A DNA stretch of 64,000 bases. It comes from Siphonodentalium dalli (Eukaryota > Mollusca > Scaphopoda > Gadilida > Siphonodentaliidae). Positions 27,501 through 38,860 of this stretch are shown here, one piece after another. Both the position numbers and the translations under genes were made by a program. The stretch spans positions 9,093,314-9,157,313 of the forward strand of contig CP136068.1 in NCBI GenBank assembly GCA_032622095.1, read 5' to 3'. Every line of letters starts with the position of its first letter. Position 1 is the stretch's first letter. A model generated the notes under the pieces. It worked only from the letters and a program-made list of their open reading frames with translations, did not search any database and was not told the DNA's origin.

Positions 27501-28866
27501 TATGTCCGGACCCGTGCTGACCTCCTGCTCTAGAAATCCAGCTGCGTGGGGTTAAATTGTAATTAGGGCTGATGTGTTGACCACAATGACATACCTGATA
27601 TGTTCGTGGGTTATGCGTGTGTGGTGTCCTGGAGCCCTAAAAACGGGCCATAATAGCGATAATGTTCGGTTTGTACATAGACGTATTGAAGTCCGTGATG
27701 ACCTGTTTTTAAAAGATTTCAACTGCGTGGGGCGGCTTTACACTACCAGTGGTCACACTGTCTACAAATATGCATCAACTAATGTGGAGGGTTATCTCTG
27801 TAGAGTGTCCTGGTACCTCGAAATTAGGTAGAAATGCCAATTTATATGAAATCACGACGAATATGTCCGGACCCGTCCTGACCTCCTGCTCTAGAAATCC
27901 AGCTGCGTGGGGTTAAATTGTAATTAGGGCTGATGTGTTGACCACAATGACATACCTGATATGTTCGTGGGTTATGCGTGTGTGGTGTCCTGGAGCCCTA
28001 AAAACGGGCCATAATAGCGATAATGTTCGGTTTGTACATAGACGTATTGAAGTCCGTGATGACCTGTTTTAAAAAAATTTCAACTGCGTGGGGCGGCTTT
28101 ACACTACCAGCGGTCACACTGTCTACAAATATGAATCAACTAATGTGGAGGGATATCTCTGTAGAGTGTCCTGGTACCTCGAAATTAGGTAGAAATGCCA
28201 ATTTATATGAAATCACGAAGAATATGTCCGGACCCGTCCTGACCTCCTGCTCTAGAAATCCAGCTGCGTGGGGTTAAATTGTAATTAGGGCTGATGTGTT
28301 GACCACAATGACATACCTGCTATATTCGTGGGTTATGCCTGTGTGGTGTCCTGGAGCCCTAAAAACGGGCAATAATAGCGATCATGTTCGGTTTGTACAT
28401 AGAAGTATTGAATTCCGTGATGACCTGCTTTTGCCAAATTTCAACTGCGTGGGTGGTTTTCCACTACCAGCGGTCACACTCTATACAAATATGCATCAAC
28501 TAATGTGGAGGGATATCTCTGTAGAGTGTCCTGGTACCTCGAAATTAGGTAGAAATGCCAATTTATATGAAATCACGAAGAATATGTCGGGACCCGTGCT
28601 GACCTCGTGCTCTAGAAATCCAGCTGCGTGGGGATAAATTGTAATTAGGGCTGATGTGTCGACCACAATGACATACCTGTTATGTTCGTGGGTTATGCGT
28701 GTGGGGTGTCTAGGAGCCCTAAAAACGGGCCATAATAGCAATAATGTTCGGGTTTGTACATAGACGTATTGAAGTCCGTGATGACCTGTTTTTACCAAAT
28801 TTCAACTACGTGGAGCGGTTTTCCACTACCAGAGGTCACACTGTCTACACATATGCATCAACTAAT
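21585..28866 (-). repeat. Same 361-bp dimeric satellite, opposite orientation, right array
   Basis: About 20 units reverse-complementary to those at 1-18764: blocks such as ctgcgtggggttaaattgta and accaccagcggtcacac-type sequence now read on the plus strand. The left boundary is abrupt, with a full-quality unit at once (aaatttcaactgcgtgggg at about 21584). Unit variants characteristic of the left array around 14.6-16.8 kb (extra upstream atggctgatgtg, ctgcttttgcc) also occur here, so the arrays share subfamilies. The last unit (about 28650-28866) is diverged and is cut off by a ttcccgggatcaaag element. Confidence 0.95.
22515..25750 (-). repeat. Third higher-order repeat, 1082 bp (3 satellite units)
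   Basis: The same trio of unit variants repeats at a 1082-bp offset: matching units start at 22515, 23597 and 24679, and at 22972, 24054 and 25136. The latter set carries a distinctive A-run (ttttaaaaaaa) where the consensus has tttttaccaaa. 1082 is three units of 361 less one base. From about 25.75 kb the order becomes less regular. Confidence 0.85.
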
Positions 28867-29108
28867 TGTTCCCGGGATCAAAGTAGGCATATATACAAAA
28901 TTTGAGTGGGATCGGTCAAGGTCCAGAAACATGCCTAGATGAGCTTATATGAGAGAGGTCAAGGTCAAGGACGCGATCGCATGTGAAATTTGACCCACCC
29001 GTATTGTTCCCGGGATCAAAGTATGCCTACATATTAAATTTTAGTCGGATCGGTCGAGGTCCAGAAACATGCCTATATGAGCATATATGAGCGAGGTCAA
29101 GGTCAAGG
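28867..29108. repeat. Duplicated ttcccgggatcaaag repeat (137-bp period) interrupting the satellite
   Basis: Two copies of a segment begin gttcccgggatcaaagta at 28868 and 29005. Each runs through ggtccagaaacatgcct and ends in gaggtcaaggtcaagg. The second copy is followed directly by a decayed satellite unit, so this pair is inserted in the outer edge of the right array. The gaggtcaaggtcaagg end is shared with the repeat family further right. Confidence 0.7.
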
Positions 29109-29230
29109 CTAATGTCGGGACTAGTGCTGAGCTCGTTCTGATAAGTCTGGGCTCTGTAGGGTGTTATTTTAATTACCACTGGTGCGCTGACCACAATGAC
29201 ATATTTATGATGTCGGTGGGTATATACGAT
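29109..29230 (-). repeat. Isolated decayed satellite unit beyond the insertion
   Basis: The stretch ctaatgtcgggactagtgctgagctcgt ... gctgaccacaatgacatatttatgatgtc follows the order of the right-array consensus (tatgtcgggacccgtgctgacctcgt ... gttgaccacaatgacatacctgttatgttc) with many substitutions. It shows the array once extended beyond 28866. Confidence 0.7.
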
Positions 29231-29286
29231 CTGATCGCGATTTACGATCGCGATCGCGGTACGCGGTTGGCTAACAGAATCGTACA

Positions 29287-29339
<53 letters not shown>

Positions 29340-31170
29340 CCTTTATAGACTCGAACCGATTGAGCTCATGGGCGGGTTAAATTGTGATCCCGATCTGACC
29401 TTGACCTTCAAAATTATCAATTCAAGGTCAAATCGGGTAAAACTGGCGGATTTCGGCGAATTGAAAAAACAATTTGTTTAATTAATTAGACAAATTAAAA
29501 AAGCTTTTTCGAACAAAGCCATGAGACGAACCACGCCATTGGCCGACTAACCTGCTAGTCTACTATATATTTTGAGAACTACGTATATAAATATATGTGT
29601 ATATTTGTCCTCTATAGATTCGAATACGGTTGGACCGATTGAGCTCAAACTTCCCATCTAAGGGTAGAATCGCACGGGAATCGTCGTGGTGCGTTTTGGA
29701 TAAGCTCTGAGCACTCATTCTCCACTCCCAATCATCAAAATCACCGCAAACGGCACTGCGGGAGTTAATCGCGTTGATAGTTAAAGAGCGTTCCTATCCG
29801 CAGCGTAGTTGATAAAGAGTATGTGCGTAATGTGATTCTTACGTCTGGGTCTGGGCGTGTGCGTTAGTATACATACATGAGCGTGTTGTGTTATTCTTAC
29901 GTACTTAGGGCTTCCTAGGAACGCGGATCGGGTCAGTTTTTTCCGCCCTAGGTGATCTTCACCTTGAAACGGGTACCCACAAATGATATATATGTGTGTG
30001 TCCTTTATAGACGATTGTTAGTGTCACATCTATAGCCCAAAAGTCCGAAACTATTCCGTATTGGTGAGTACCAGTTTAAAAATTTGAACACAATTTGATA
30101 TTTATGGTTTGGATACCCATTCACGCCTCTTTCTACTATATCTAATGTATACATAAATATAATATTATATATGTCAGTAAGCTGGTGGGAAGCATTCCAT
30201 TCATTTATTTGGTCCATTATATTCGAACAATTTACCATGTTGGGTCTGAGGTATAGTATAATATTATTCGACTGGAGTTACTATATCATATATATATGAG
30301 GAATCAGTCAAAGTGATTGAAATTAGAATTTTGGTAATTAATAAATGATGGTTTTTGTTCTGCGCTTGTAGATATAGACAGATATATACATTATTTCGAA
30401 TGTATATTGGCCGTTCAAATAAAAAAAAAAGTAAATCAACAGTGAATCATATACGAATGGCTATTTCTTCCCAGCATACAATTCAGTTATACAATTTAAA
30501 TATATTATTTAAATATATTACCAATCGATATCAATACATGTATATGTAACATAGAAAATATGTGTAATTGTATATTATAAGATCAACAATGCACTATATA
30601 GAGAGTAATGAATTGGTTCCGAGAACTACATCAAATAATTCACGAGAGGCGAGGGACGCCGGTAATAAACGAGTGCGCGTTCGCGCACGAGTTTCTCACT
30701 CAGGCGTCCCTCGCCACGAGCGAACCACCAAACGCAATTCTCAGAATTTGGTTCGCCAAATATGATTAAAACACACATATTTGTGTGGATATCATTGTGC
30801 TTTATTATATTATACCAAAGTGTATTCATATCCTATATATATGAGACGACTGGGATATGGGAGAGGTCACGCTTTATATCAAAAGGGCCATAATGTCAGA
30901 TTAAATCACGATAAATCGTTGTACATAATTATATGGATATACGTCATTTCATGATTCCATGATAAAGATACGCTCAATTTGACACATGATGACTGATACA
31001 GGCCTGATTTCGGTACAAATAGTTTTAGTTTAAGGGCCATAACTCATTAACAGGTTAAATGTTGACACACATTTTATTGTGGATAACGAACGGATGGACG
31101 TAACCCGTTGGTATCTCGAGTGTCGTTAGAAATGTATTCATTTCACCACTTCATGCGTACTGATATATAT
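29231..31170. other. AT-rich intergenic sequence with simple repeats and hairpins
   Basis: No gene was found. Contents: a palindromic cluster of cgatcgcg-type words (29229-29265); a (TA)n run at about 29289-29330 leading into (TG)n; an inverted fragment of the TCAAGGTCA family at about 29385-29450 (ttgaccttcaaaattatcaattcaaggtc); and a GC-rich double hairpin at 30648-30756. The rest is unremarkable. Confidence 0.5.
30648..30756. repeat. GC-rich double hairpin
   Basis: Perfect 13-bp arms ggcgagggacgcc (30648-30660) and ggcgtccctcgcc (30703-30715) enclose a second near-palindrome, cgagtgcgcgttcgcgcacgag. Immediately right, gcgaacca (30720-30727) pairs with tggttcgc (30749-30756). It stands out as CpG-rich in an AT-rich surround. 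Whether it is a transposon end, a non-coding RNA or simple palindromic DNA cannot be told. Confidence 0.5.
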
Positions 31171-32615
31171 CTTACTAGAAGGTGACGCGACTTCGTCCGG
31201 GCTTTGGCCTTGAATGGACCATTTTGAAGGTCAAGGTCAGTTGGGGTAACGATTTGACCCGTCCAAAACACTGCCCGGACAAAAGTACCCGACAAAAGTA
31301 CCCGTCGAAATCCATCCTGTTTTACCCGATTTGACCTTGAATTGATAATTTTGAAGGTCAAGGTCGGGTTGACCCGTCCAAAAAGCTCAGTGGACAAAAG
31401 TAACCCTATGTATCAAATTTCGTGAAAATCCCATCAAAATTCGCGATTTGACCTTGAATTGACCCGATTTCAAGGTCACGTCGCACGGGCAAATGAATAG
31501 GCTTATGAGACTCCCCACACGAAAGTATCCCTAGACACCAAGTTTCATAGTTTCATAATAGGCCTATGCCACTCCCCGGCCGAAAATACCCCCACATACC
31601 AAGTTTCATCGAAATCCCGTGATATTCGTGCGTTTGACCTTTAAATGACCCGATTTCAAGGTCAATGTCACGTCGCACGGGCAAATTAATAGGCCTATGT
31701 CACTCCCCGCCCGAAAATACCCCCACATACCAAGTTTCATCGAAATCGGCTCGGCCGTTTTCGAGTCCATCGATTACAGACAGACACACACACACACAGA
31801 CAGACAGATCTTCCAAAATATATAATAGACTAGAAGGTGACCCGACTTCGTCCGGGCTTTGACCTTGAATTGTCCATTTTGAAGGTCAAGGTCAAGTGGG
31901 GTCACGATTTGACCAGTCCAAAAACACTGCCCGGACAAAAGTACCCGACAAACGTGCCCGTCGAAATCCATCCGGTTTTACCCGATTTGACCTTGAATTG
32001 ATCATTTTGAAGGTCAAGGTCTGCTCGGGGTCACGATTGGACCCGTCCAAAACAATCAGTGGACAAAACTAACCCCACGTATCAAATTTCGTCGAAATCC
32101 CATCAAAATTGGCGATTTGACCTTGAAGTTACCCGATTTCAAGGTCAAGGTCACGTCGCACGGGCAAATGAATATGCTTATGAGACTCGCTATAAGAAAG
32201 TACCCCCACATACCAAGTTTCATCGAAATCCCGTGATATTCGGGCGTTTGACCTTGAAATGACCCGATTTCAAGGTCAATGTCACGTCGCACGGACAAAT
32301 AAATATGCCTATGTTCGTCCCCGGCCGAAAATACCCCCACATACCAAGTTTCATCGAAATCGGCTGGGCCATTTTCGAGTCCATCGATTACACACAAACA
32401 CACAGATACACACACCCACACACAGATCTTTCAAAATATATAATAGACTAGAAGGTGACCCGACTTCGTCCGGGGTTTGACCTTGAATTGTCTATTTTGA
32501 AGGCCAAGGTCAAGTGGGGTCACGATTTGACCCGTCCAAAACACTGCCCGAACAAAAGTACCCGACAAAAGTACCCGTCGAAATCCATCCGGTTTTACCC
32601 GATTTGACCTTTTAG

Positions 32616-33060
32616 CCCGATTTGATTTCCACTCAAGTATATAAACGCGCCACATTTACACACGCTCATTAATGATCAAGTTTCAACGTAAAGATAAAGC
32701 GGTGCCCGAGATATCGCCAAGACGTCTGAAACAGTCAAATGCATCGGCCGGGTGAGAGTTAACGTGATCTAACTTTATGACCTCTAACGACGTCATAGAA
32801 GTTACGCATTCTTTTTACCCTGATAGAAGATCGTACCACTTCTTCTTAATAATTGAGGCAGATAACTAAAACAGATACATACATATTATATATCGTTGGA
32901 AAGATGAAACGCCACAGATTCTAATCGTGCAAATTATATGACTGGCAATTTATTATTCGCGCTATATCGAATCGATTTGTGAGCACCGAACTGAAATATA
33001 TTAGCGTAAAACGGCGTAAAAACAGATTTGACCTCGGCACGTGAAAAGTTGACCTCGGAT
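32616..33060 (+). repeat. 445-bp segment carried by copy 3 of the repeat, with TATA-like box
   Basis: This segment recurs at 33496-33946 with high similarity (cccgatttgatttccact ... ctcggcacgtgaaaagttgacctcg) and is absent from copies 1 and 2. Near its start a tatataaacgcgcc motif (32637-32650) is followed about 30 bp on by a conserved cgctcattaat, which resembles a TATA box and initiator. A promoter role is inference only. Confidence 0.55.
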
Positions 33061-33495
33061 CTGAAAATCAATATGCCTATGTTCGTCTCCGGCCGAAAAT
33101 ACATCCAAATACCAAGTTTCATCGAAATTGGCTTAGTCGTTTTCGAGTCCATCGATTTCAAACACACACACACACACACAAACACACAGATCTTTCAAAA
33201 TATATAATAGATTATCATACCGGGTAGATAGAACCATGGTTTATACATACACGATTTGACCCGTCCAAAACACAGTGCCCGAACAAAAGTACCCGACAAA
33301 AGTACCCGTCGAAATCCATCCGGTTTTACCAGATTTGACCTTGAATTGACCATTTTGAAGGTCAAGGTCAGGTGGGGTCAAACACCAACACCCAAAAATG
33401 GTGGAAATCGGCCCAGCGGATACCGGGAAATCGGCCCAGCGGATACCGAGATACCCTATGCATCAAATTTCGTCCGTAAAAATCCGCCAGTTTAA

Positions 33496-33946
33496 CCCGA
33501 TTTGATTTCCACTGAAGTATATAAACGCGCCTCATATACACACGCTCATTAATTATCAAGTTTCAACGTAAAGATAAATTACCATCGGTGCCCGAGATAT
33601 CGCCAAGACGTCTGAAACAGTCAAATGCATCGGCCTGTTAAGAGTTAACGTGATCTAACTTTATGATCTCTAACGACGTCATAGAAGTTACGCATTGTTT
33701 TTACCCTGATAGAAGATCGTACCACTTCTTTTTAATAATTGAGGCAGATAACTAAAACGGATACATACATATTATATATCGTTGGAAAGAGGAAACACGA
33801 AAGATTCTCATAGTGTCATTATTATGACTGGCATGTTATTATTCGCGCTGTTTCGAATCGATTTGTAAGCACCGAACTCAAATGAAAGTCCCGTAACACA
33901 GCGTAAAAACAGATTTGACCTCGGCACGTGAAAAGTTGACCTCGCA
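33496..33946 (+). repeat. Second copy of the 445-bp TATA-containing segment
   Basis: Aligned at an 880-bp offset with 32616-33060. The tatataaacgcgcc motif and the region around cgagatatcgccaagacgtc are unchanged, while the right half is more diverged. It shows that repeat copies 3 and 4 form one subfamily. Confidence 0.65.
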
Positions 33947-34105
33947 CGGACAAATTAATAGGCCTATGTTACTCCTGACCCGAAAATACACCCACATACC
34001 AAGTTTCATCGAAATTGGCTCAGCCATTTTTGAGTCCATCGATTACACACACACAAACACACACACCCCCACACACACACACAGATCTTTCAAAATATAT
34101 AATAG

Positions 34106-34515
34106 ATATATGCTTGCTCTGAGGATATAATCACAAGTAGGATTATTTCAATAATTATGCTTGTCATACGTGTAGCATGTATGGTTTACTCAGAATAATG
34201 ACCATTATGTCTGGACTGCTGATTCGGCCAACTCTCTCTTCGTGTTACGGAGTCTTATACTGTGTTCAAGTTAAATGGGTCGCTGAACTAGATCACGCCA
34301 GATACTGTGTCAATTAGGGTAATGTTGCCATCCGACTCCGATGAGGCGACGAGTTTGACAATTTGGTATAAATGTCGAGGATTCCGTGAAGTTTGTGTGA
34401 ATGGTCTGGCTGTATGGTTTGTGTGAATGGTCTGGCTGTATGGTTTTCGTCAGTGTGAATGGTCTGGCTGTATGGTTTTCGTCAGTGTGGATGGGATCTT
34501 TGTGGCTATACAACG
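34106..34515. other. Intergenic; short minisatellite at 34395-34490
   Basis: Three full copies and one partial copy of gtgtgaatggtctggctgta begin at about 34395, 34421, 34453 and 34485. The later ones carry an added ttcgtca. Nothing else is recognised. Confidence 0.5.
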
Positions 34516-34915
34516 TTAACCCTTTACCCAACAAACCGGCCAAAACCGGCCAAATAAAGCTTCAACAGCCTAAAATATCTTCGGTCTGTCTCAATAGAAC
34601 CATACAAATATGGATATCATTGGAACCGGCTCCTTGACCACATTGTGATAGTTACAGTTATACCCTGTGCCAATGCATTCTCTTATATATGCGAGTCGAC
34701 CATAGATCGCCTCGCATATATAAGAGAATGCATTGGCCTAAAAACAATCTTTTTTTAACACTTTTTACCATTTTTTCTTACATTCTTTAACAATTTTATA
34801 ATTTTTAATGTGTTAAGCCAATGCATTCTCTTATATATGCGAGGCGACCTATGGTCGACTCGCATATATAAGAGAATGCATTGGCACAGGGCCTTTCTGT
34901 TGGGTAAAGGGTTAA
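34516..34915. mobile_element. piggyBac-like MITE with internal palindromes
   Basis: TTAA (34516-34519) followed by ccctttacccaaca is mirrored by tgttgggtaaaggg followed by TTAA (34912-34915). The TTAA target duplication with CCC-starting termini is the hallmark of piggyBac-type elements. Subterminally there are two near-perfect hairpins built from gccaatgcattctcttatat and its complement (about 34671-34738 and 34816-34886), themselves in inverted order, so the whole element is a nested palindrome. Length is 400 bp including both TTAA sites. No transposase is encoded. Confidence 0.8.
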
Positions 34916-35040
34916 TAAAGGTGTTACGGGTTGTTTTCCAACTTATGATTGACAAATGAAGCAGAATATAGTTTTTGAGTTTAATTAGTGAATAGTGACA
35001 TATGATGCAGCTGAAATGCAGTGGGAATGGTAAGATCATG
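34916..35040. other. Unremarkable AT-rich sequence
   Basis: No feature is seen between the MITE and the AT-rich repeat domain. Confidence 0.4.
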
Positions 35041-38032
35041 CTTTATATATGTATATTAATGTATATAGGGTCGCGAGTACTGAATATAGTTAGTAGTGGG
35101 GTGGGGTCACAGTATATGACACATGTGTCGCACATTCGTGATTTCTTCGTTGGTTTCTTAATTTGTGGGTAACTTTATTATGGTCTGGTTGTGGACTTAC
35201 ATGCTACATCTGAATTAACACCCACAGTGTAATATAGTGTATATAATATAATATATAGTGTATATAATATACAATATGTGGGTAATTATGCAATGAAGAC
35301 CATTAATTAATTTTATAAATGTCCAGTGATAGCATAATTTCTTATTCAGAATGAATCATATGGTGTGACTACTTAGTTAATTCCACAAATATTAATTAAC
35401 AATGTGTCATGTGCTATAGTAATTCAAAATCTAGCTATTATAATTCTGATCATTGAAAACCCTCATCTGATTTGGCAGACAAATCTGTATTAGACCTATA
35501 AATACATTTCAGTTTTAAATGTGATAGCCAATATGGGGGGGGGGGGTAACTATGCTATGTAAAAGCTGGATTAAGAGCAGTTCAGTGGTAGATAATTACA
35601 ATTTCAGAATTCACATGTGATACAGTATGTGGGATGGGTAATTATGCGGTGAAGACCATTAATTAATTTCATAAATTTCAATAAACAATAATCAGGTTAT
35701 GAAAATAAAAGTCCCCCATCTGACTTCACAGGTAAATTTCCATCATTGATTTAATGATAGACTATTATATGGTGTGGTGGGGGGGGGGGTAACTGTGATA
35801 TATAGTATGTTTGGTTGGTAGCGATGTGGTGTAATGTACACATAGTTAAGTTCACAATTGTCAATTAACTATGAGTATACATGGGGTGAACCAATATTAT
35901 TAATTAAATCCATGATTGCTTGATTCTATGTGTTGGTTGAAAAGCAGATCCAAATTATAAATTAAATTCAGTTTTCAATGTAATGTCCAATATATAGTTG
36001 GGGGTGATTATAAAATTAATGTAATAGCCGAGTTAAAATTGGCTCAATGGTAGAAACAAATTAAGTTCAGAATGCATATACTGATATGTAGTAAGTGGGG
36101 TGAGCTTATGTAATGAACCACCTTCACAGGTAAATATCAATTATTAATTTAGTGATAGACTATTTTAGAGCGTGGTGGTGGTGGGGGTGGGTGGTGGGGA
36201 TGCAACGGCTGTATAAAGAGCAATTTAATGATAAATAATTACAATTTTCTAATGCTGTGTAATTATGGGATAAAGTTCCTTTATTAGTTTCATAAATGCT
36301 ACTGAATATGTGGCATTATGTGTAACATTAATTCCTAATTCTGTTTTACAATTCAGGATATTGTAATGAATACAAAGATGCCTCATCTGACTGGTCAGGT
36401 CAATCTGCATTATAAATTTGATGACATACAATTTTAAGGTGTGTGTTGGAAGGGGGTAGCTATGAAATATATTTGATTATGAAGTTTCCTCGACTGACTT
36501 GACAGGCAAATCTGGTCTATCAGTAATATTCACTTTTAAATGTAATTGCCCATTTGTGACCACAAATGAAAAGTGAATCAGTGATAGAAACATTTCAAAA
36601 TTTTCAAAATCCAAATTATAAATGAAATTCAGTTTTAAATATAAAGGCCACAATGTGGGGGTTGGGTAATTATATAATGTAACAGCTGAAATAAGAGTGA
36701 ATCAATGAAAATAAATCAAATTCATAATGCATATATGGTATATAGTATTTGGGGTGGATGGTTATGTGATGTTATGTACATATAGTCAAGTTCATAATTG
36801 TCAATTAACAATCAAGTGCCATTATGTGCAACAGTAAATCAAAATTCAGCTTTTACAATTCTTGATATGATAATCTCTCATTTGACTTGACAGATAAATC
36901 TGACTTATAAATAACATTGAGTTTTAAATATAATAGCAAATATGTGGGTGTACATATGTAATGAAACCACCTTATTGGTTTTATTAATGTAAAATCAACA
37001 GCCAAATGTCTTTAATTGATAATAAGGCAACTTGTAACTCACAGTTTACTTTTACATAATTTAGAATTCAGATATAACTTCAAATTCAGTTTTAAATGTA
37101 ATGGCCAATATGTATGGGGGTAATTATACAACGTAATAGCTGAATTAAGATTAACTCAATGCTAGCAAATAATTAAGTTGAGAATGCAGGTGTTATATAT
37201 AGTATGTGGGCTGAATTTGTGTAGTGAAATCACTTAATTGGTTACAACAATGCCAAGACAACAGCCAAATTGGAGGGAAATTCAGTGATAATAGACTATG
37301 GAGATTATACGTGTGATGAATCTTGTAAATTAACTTCATTTTCCTCAACTGACTTGACAGGCAAATCCGATATATCAATACAGTTCACTTTTAAATGTAA
37401 TTGCCTATTGTGACCACAAATTAAGAGTAAATCAATGATAGAAAAATTTCAAACTTTTCAAAATCCAAATTATAAATGAAATTCTGTTTTAAATGTAAAA
37501 GTCTGCAATAATACTTTATAATTTAGTTTTACTAATTAATATCATTAATATGATTCCATGTGATTCAGAGGCAATTCAGTGTCATGATGGGCAAATTAAC
37601 AATTAGGAGTCTATAGTTCTAATTTAATATTTCCATTGTGAATCCGAATTGAGAGGCAATTCAATGATATGCTATTCACAATTCAGGTTTACATCTGATG
37701 GTCAATATATGGGGGATTTATGGATTGAGACCACATTATTGTGAGTATGTTTTCCAATCAACATGTATGTGTCTTGATGCGCCTATAACACTTTTAAAAT
37801 ATAGTGTGTTTGTCATGAATATTCTTCATGTGACATCACAAGTGAATCTGAATTAGAAGCTGCTTGTGATAAGCATGGTTTTATAATAAGATCACCTAAT
37901 TGGTTTCCTTTAAGAATAATTCTTGGGGTAACAATAATTTAGAATTTAGTTCTAGACAAGTACATTGATTGGCAATACAATACTCAGTTTTTCATCATTC
38001 ACAAACATATTATATCTGACTATAACTTATTA
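35041..38032. repeat. Old AT-rich repeat domain (degenerate long tandem repeats)
   Basis: A recurring phrase, approximately cagttttaaatgtaatggcc then aatatgtgggggtaattat, occurs near 35512, 35970, 36627, 36935 and 37092, each followed by related text (gagttaagag ... aatca, gaattcataatgcatat ... tatagtatgtggg, tgacttgacaggcaaatctg). Spacing is irregular (about 160-660 bp), consistent with an old tandem array broken by indels. G runs and TTAATTAA words are common. No coding region is seen. Confidence 0.6.
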
Positions 38033-38436
38033 TGTGATCACTCAGATCCAAGAGACACTACCCCCACCAGTGACAGCCCTGCCACTACTGCGTGGACTAT
38101 TTAAATGACAACACATGAGTGGGTTATGATCTCAGCTTTAATGTAACATTATAAGCTTGGCCTGCAGATAGCCCATACGCATGCAAAACCAATTAAGCAG
38201 AGCCTTCGCTCTGACGAGAAGCCGAATCAGAGAACGCTGAAGAAATACTGCTGTACAGCGCAGGCATGAGCATGGCCCGACGAGCTAAGTTACGATTCGG
38301 AGCCGGCGCCCAAGAATTGCTATGAGGCGCCCTAAGCAATAAGCACACACGGCCACCAGGGAGAAGCCCAACGAGTGCGACGCAGGAATGGCAGTAGAGA
38401 CCACTGGACAGCCCAACTCCCTATGGCTAAGCACCG
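38033..38436 (-). repeat. Ngaro split repeat B2 (3' end of element)
   Basis: 404 bp from tgtgatcactcagatccaag to ggctaagcaccg, repeated as B1 at 38860-39263 with only scattered substitutions (for example gcgtggactattt versus gcatggaatattt). It forms the outer 3' end of the minus-strand element. Confidence 0.85.
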
Positions 38437-38660
38437 TGGTATGGGCGGGTAACACCAAAGTTACCCCTGCAGGACGCACCAAAGCTGGATCAATGGCACT
38501 GATGACACAGCACCTGAAAGGGAAAACAAACAGCAGCAACGAGATGCAAACACACAGGGCCCTAGGCCCAAAACAAAACAGGCAACACAGAACAATGGAT
38601 ATGGCGTGCCACTCGGGACGCCGAACAAAGCGGGGCATGGAGCTCCAAGGGGGAGGGAGT
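38437..38660 (-). other. Ngaro unique spacer between A2 and B2
   Basis: 224 bp with no counterpart elsewhere in the element, lying between A2 and B2. It is GC-rich compared with the host flanks and has no convincing coding content. It may hold the transcript end or a template function in circle formation; that is inference. Confidence 0.55.
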
Positions 38661-38860
38661 GAGCGCGATGCGTATAATTCAAGAGTGAATTGCTTTTTCA
38701 GTTACCGGAAGGAGGCAGCATTCCGGGCGGATGTAAAATGCGGACTTTAAGTTCGGCCGATACGGAACGGATCGTACCGAAAAACCGGAATGTCTGCCGG
38801 ATGACAGGATCAAAGAACCACATAAATCACACCGAACCTTATCGGTCCTGGGTGCATTAT
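38661..38860 (-). repeat. Ngaro split repeat A2
   Basis: 200 bp from gagcgcgatgcgtataattc to ggccctgggtgcattat-type sequence, repeated as A1 at 44031-44230 with very few differences (caccccg versus cacaccg, ggccctg versus ggtcctg). Confidence 0.9.

Larger units (their letters stand above)
31174..34105 (+). repeat. Four adjacent copies of a TCAAGGTCA-rich interspersed repeat
   Basis: Copies run about 31174-31828, 31829-32446, 32447-33210 and 33250-34105. Each of the first three starts actagaaggtgac-cgacttcgtcc. Each of the four ends in a CA-rich microsatellite followed by agatctttcaaaatatataata. Between are many tgaccttgaa and gaaggtcaaggtca words and the phrase taccaagtttcatcgaaat. Copies abut head to tail, as if one inserted in the tail of another. 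No coding region is convincing. The family is not identified; a non-autonomous element with a microsatellite tail is the simplest reading. Confidence 0.75.

Noticed and set aside
565-28637. Dozens of 62-116-codon open frames on both strands of the satellite, with conserved translations
   Set aside because: They recur once per 361-bp unit, appear in two frames at once, have no splice or start context, and the unit length breaks the frame between copies. They are by-products of a stop-poor repeat.
1-28866. CENP-B box in the satellite
   Set aside because: attcgtcgtgatttca and cccgacatattcg were compared with the TTCG-N4-A-N2-CGGG pattern on both strands; the spacing and the A do not fit.
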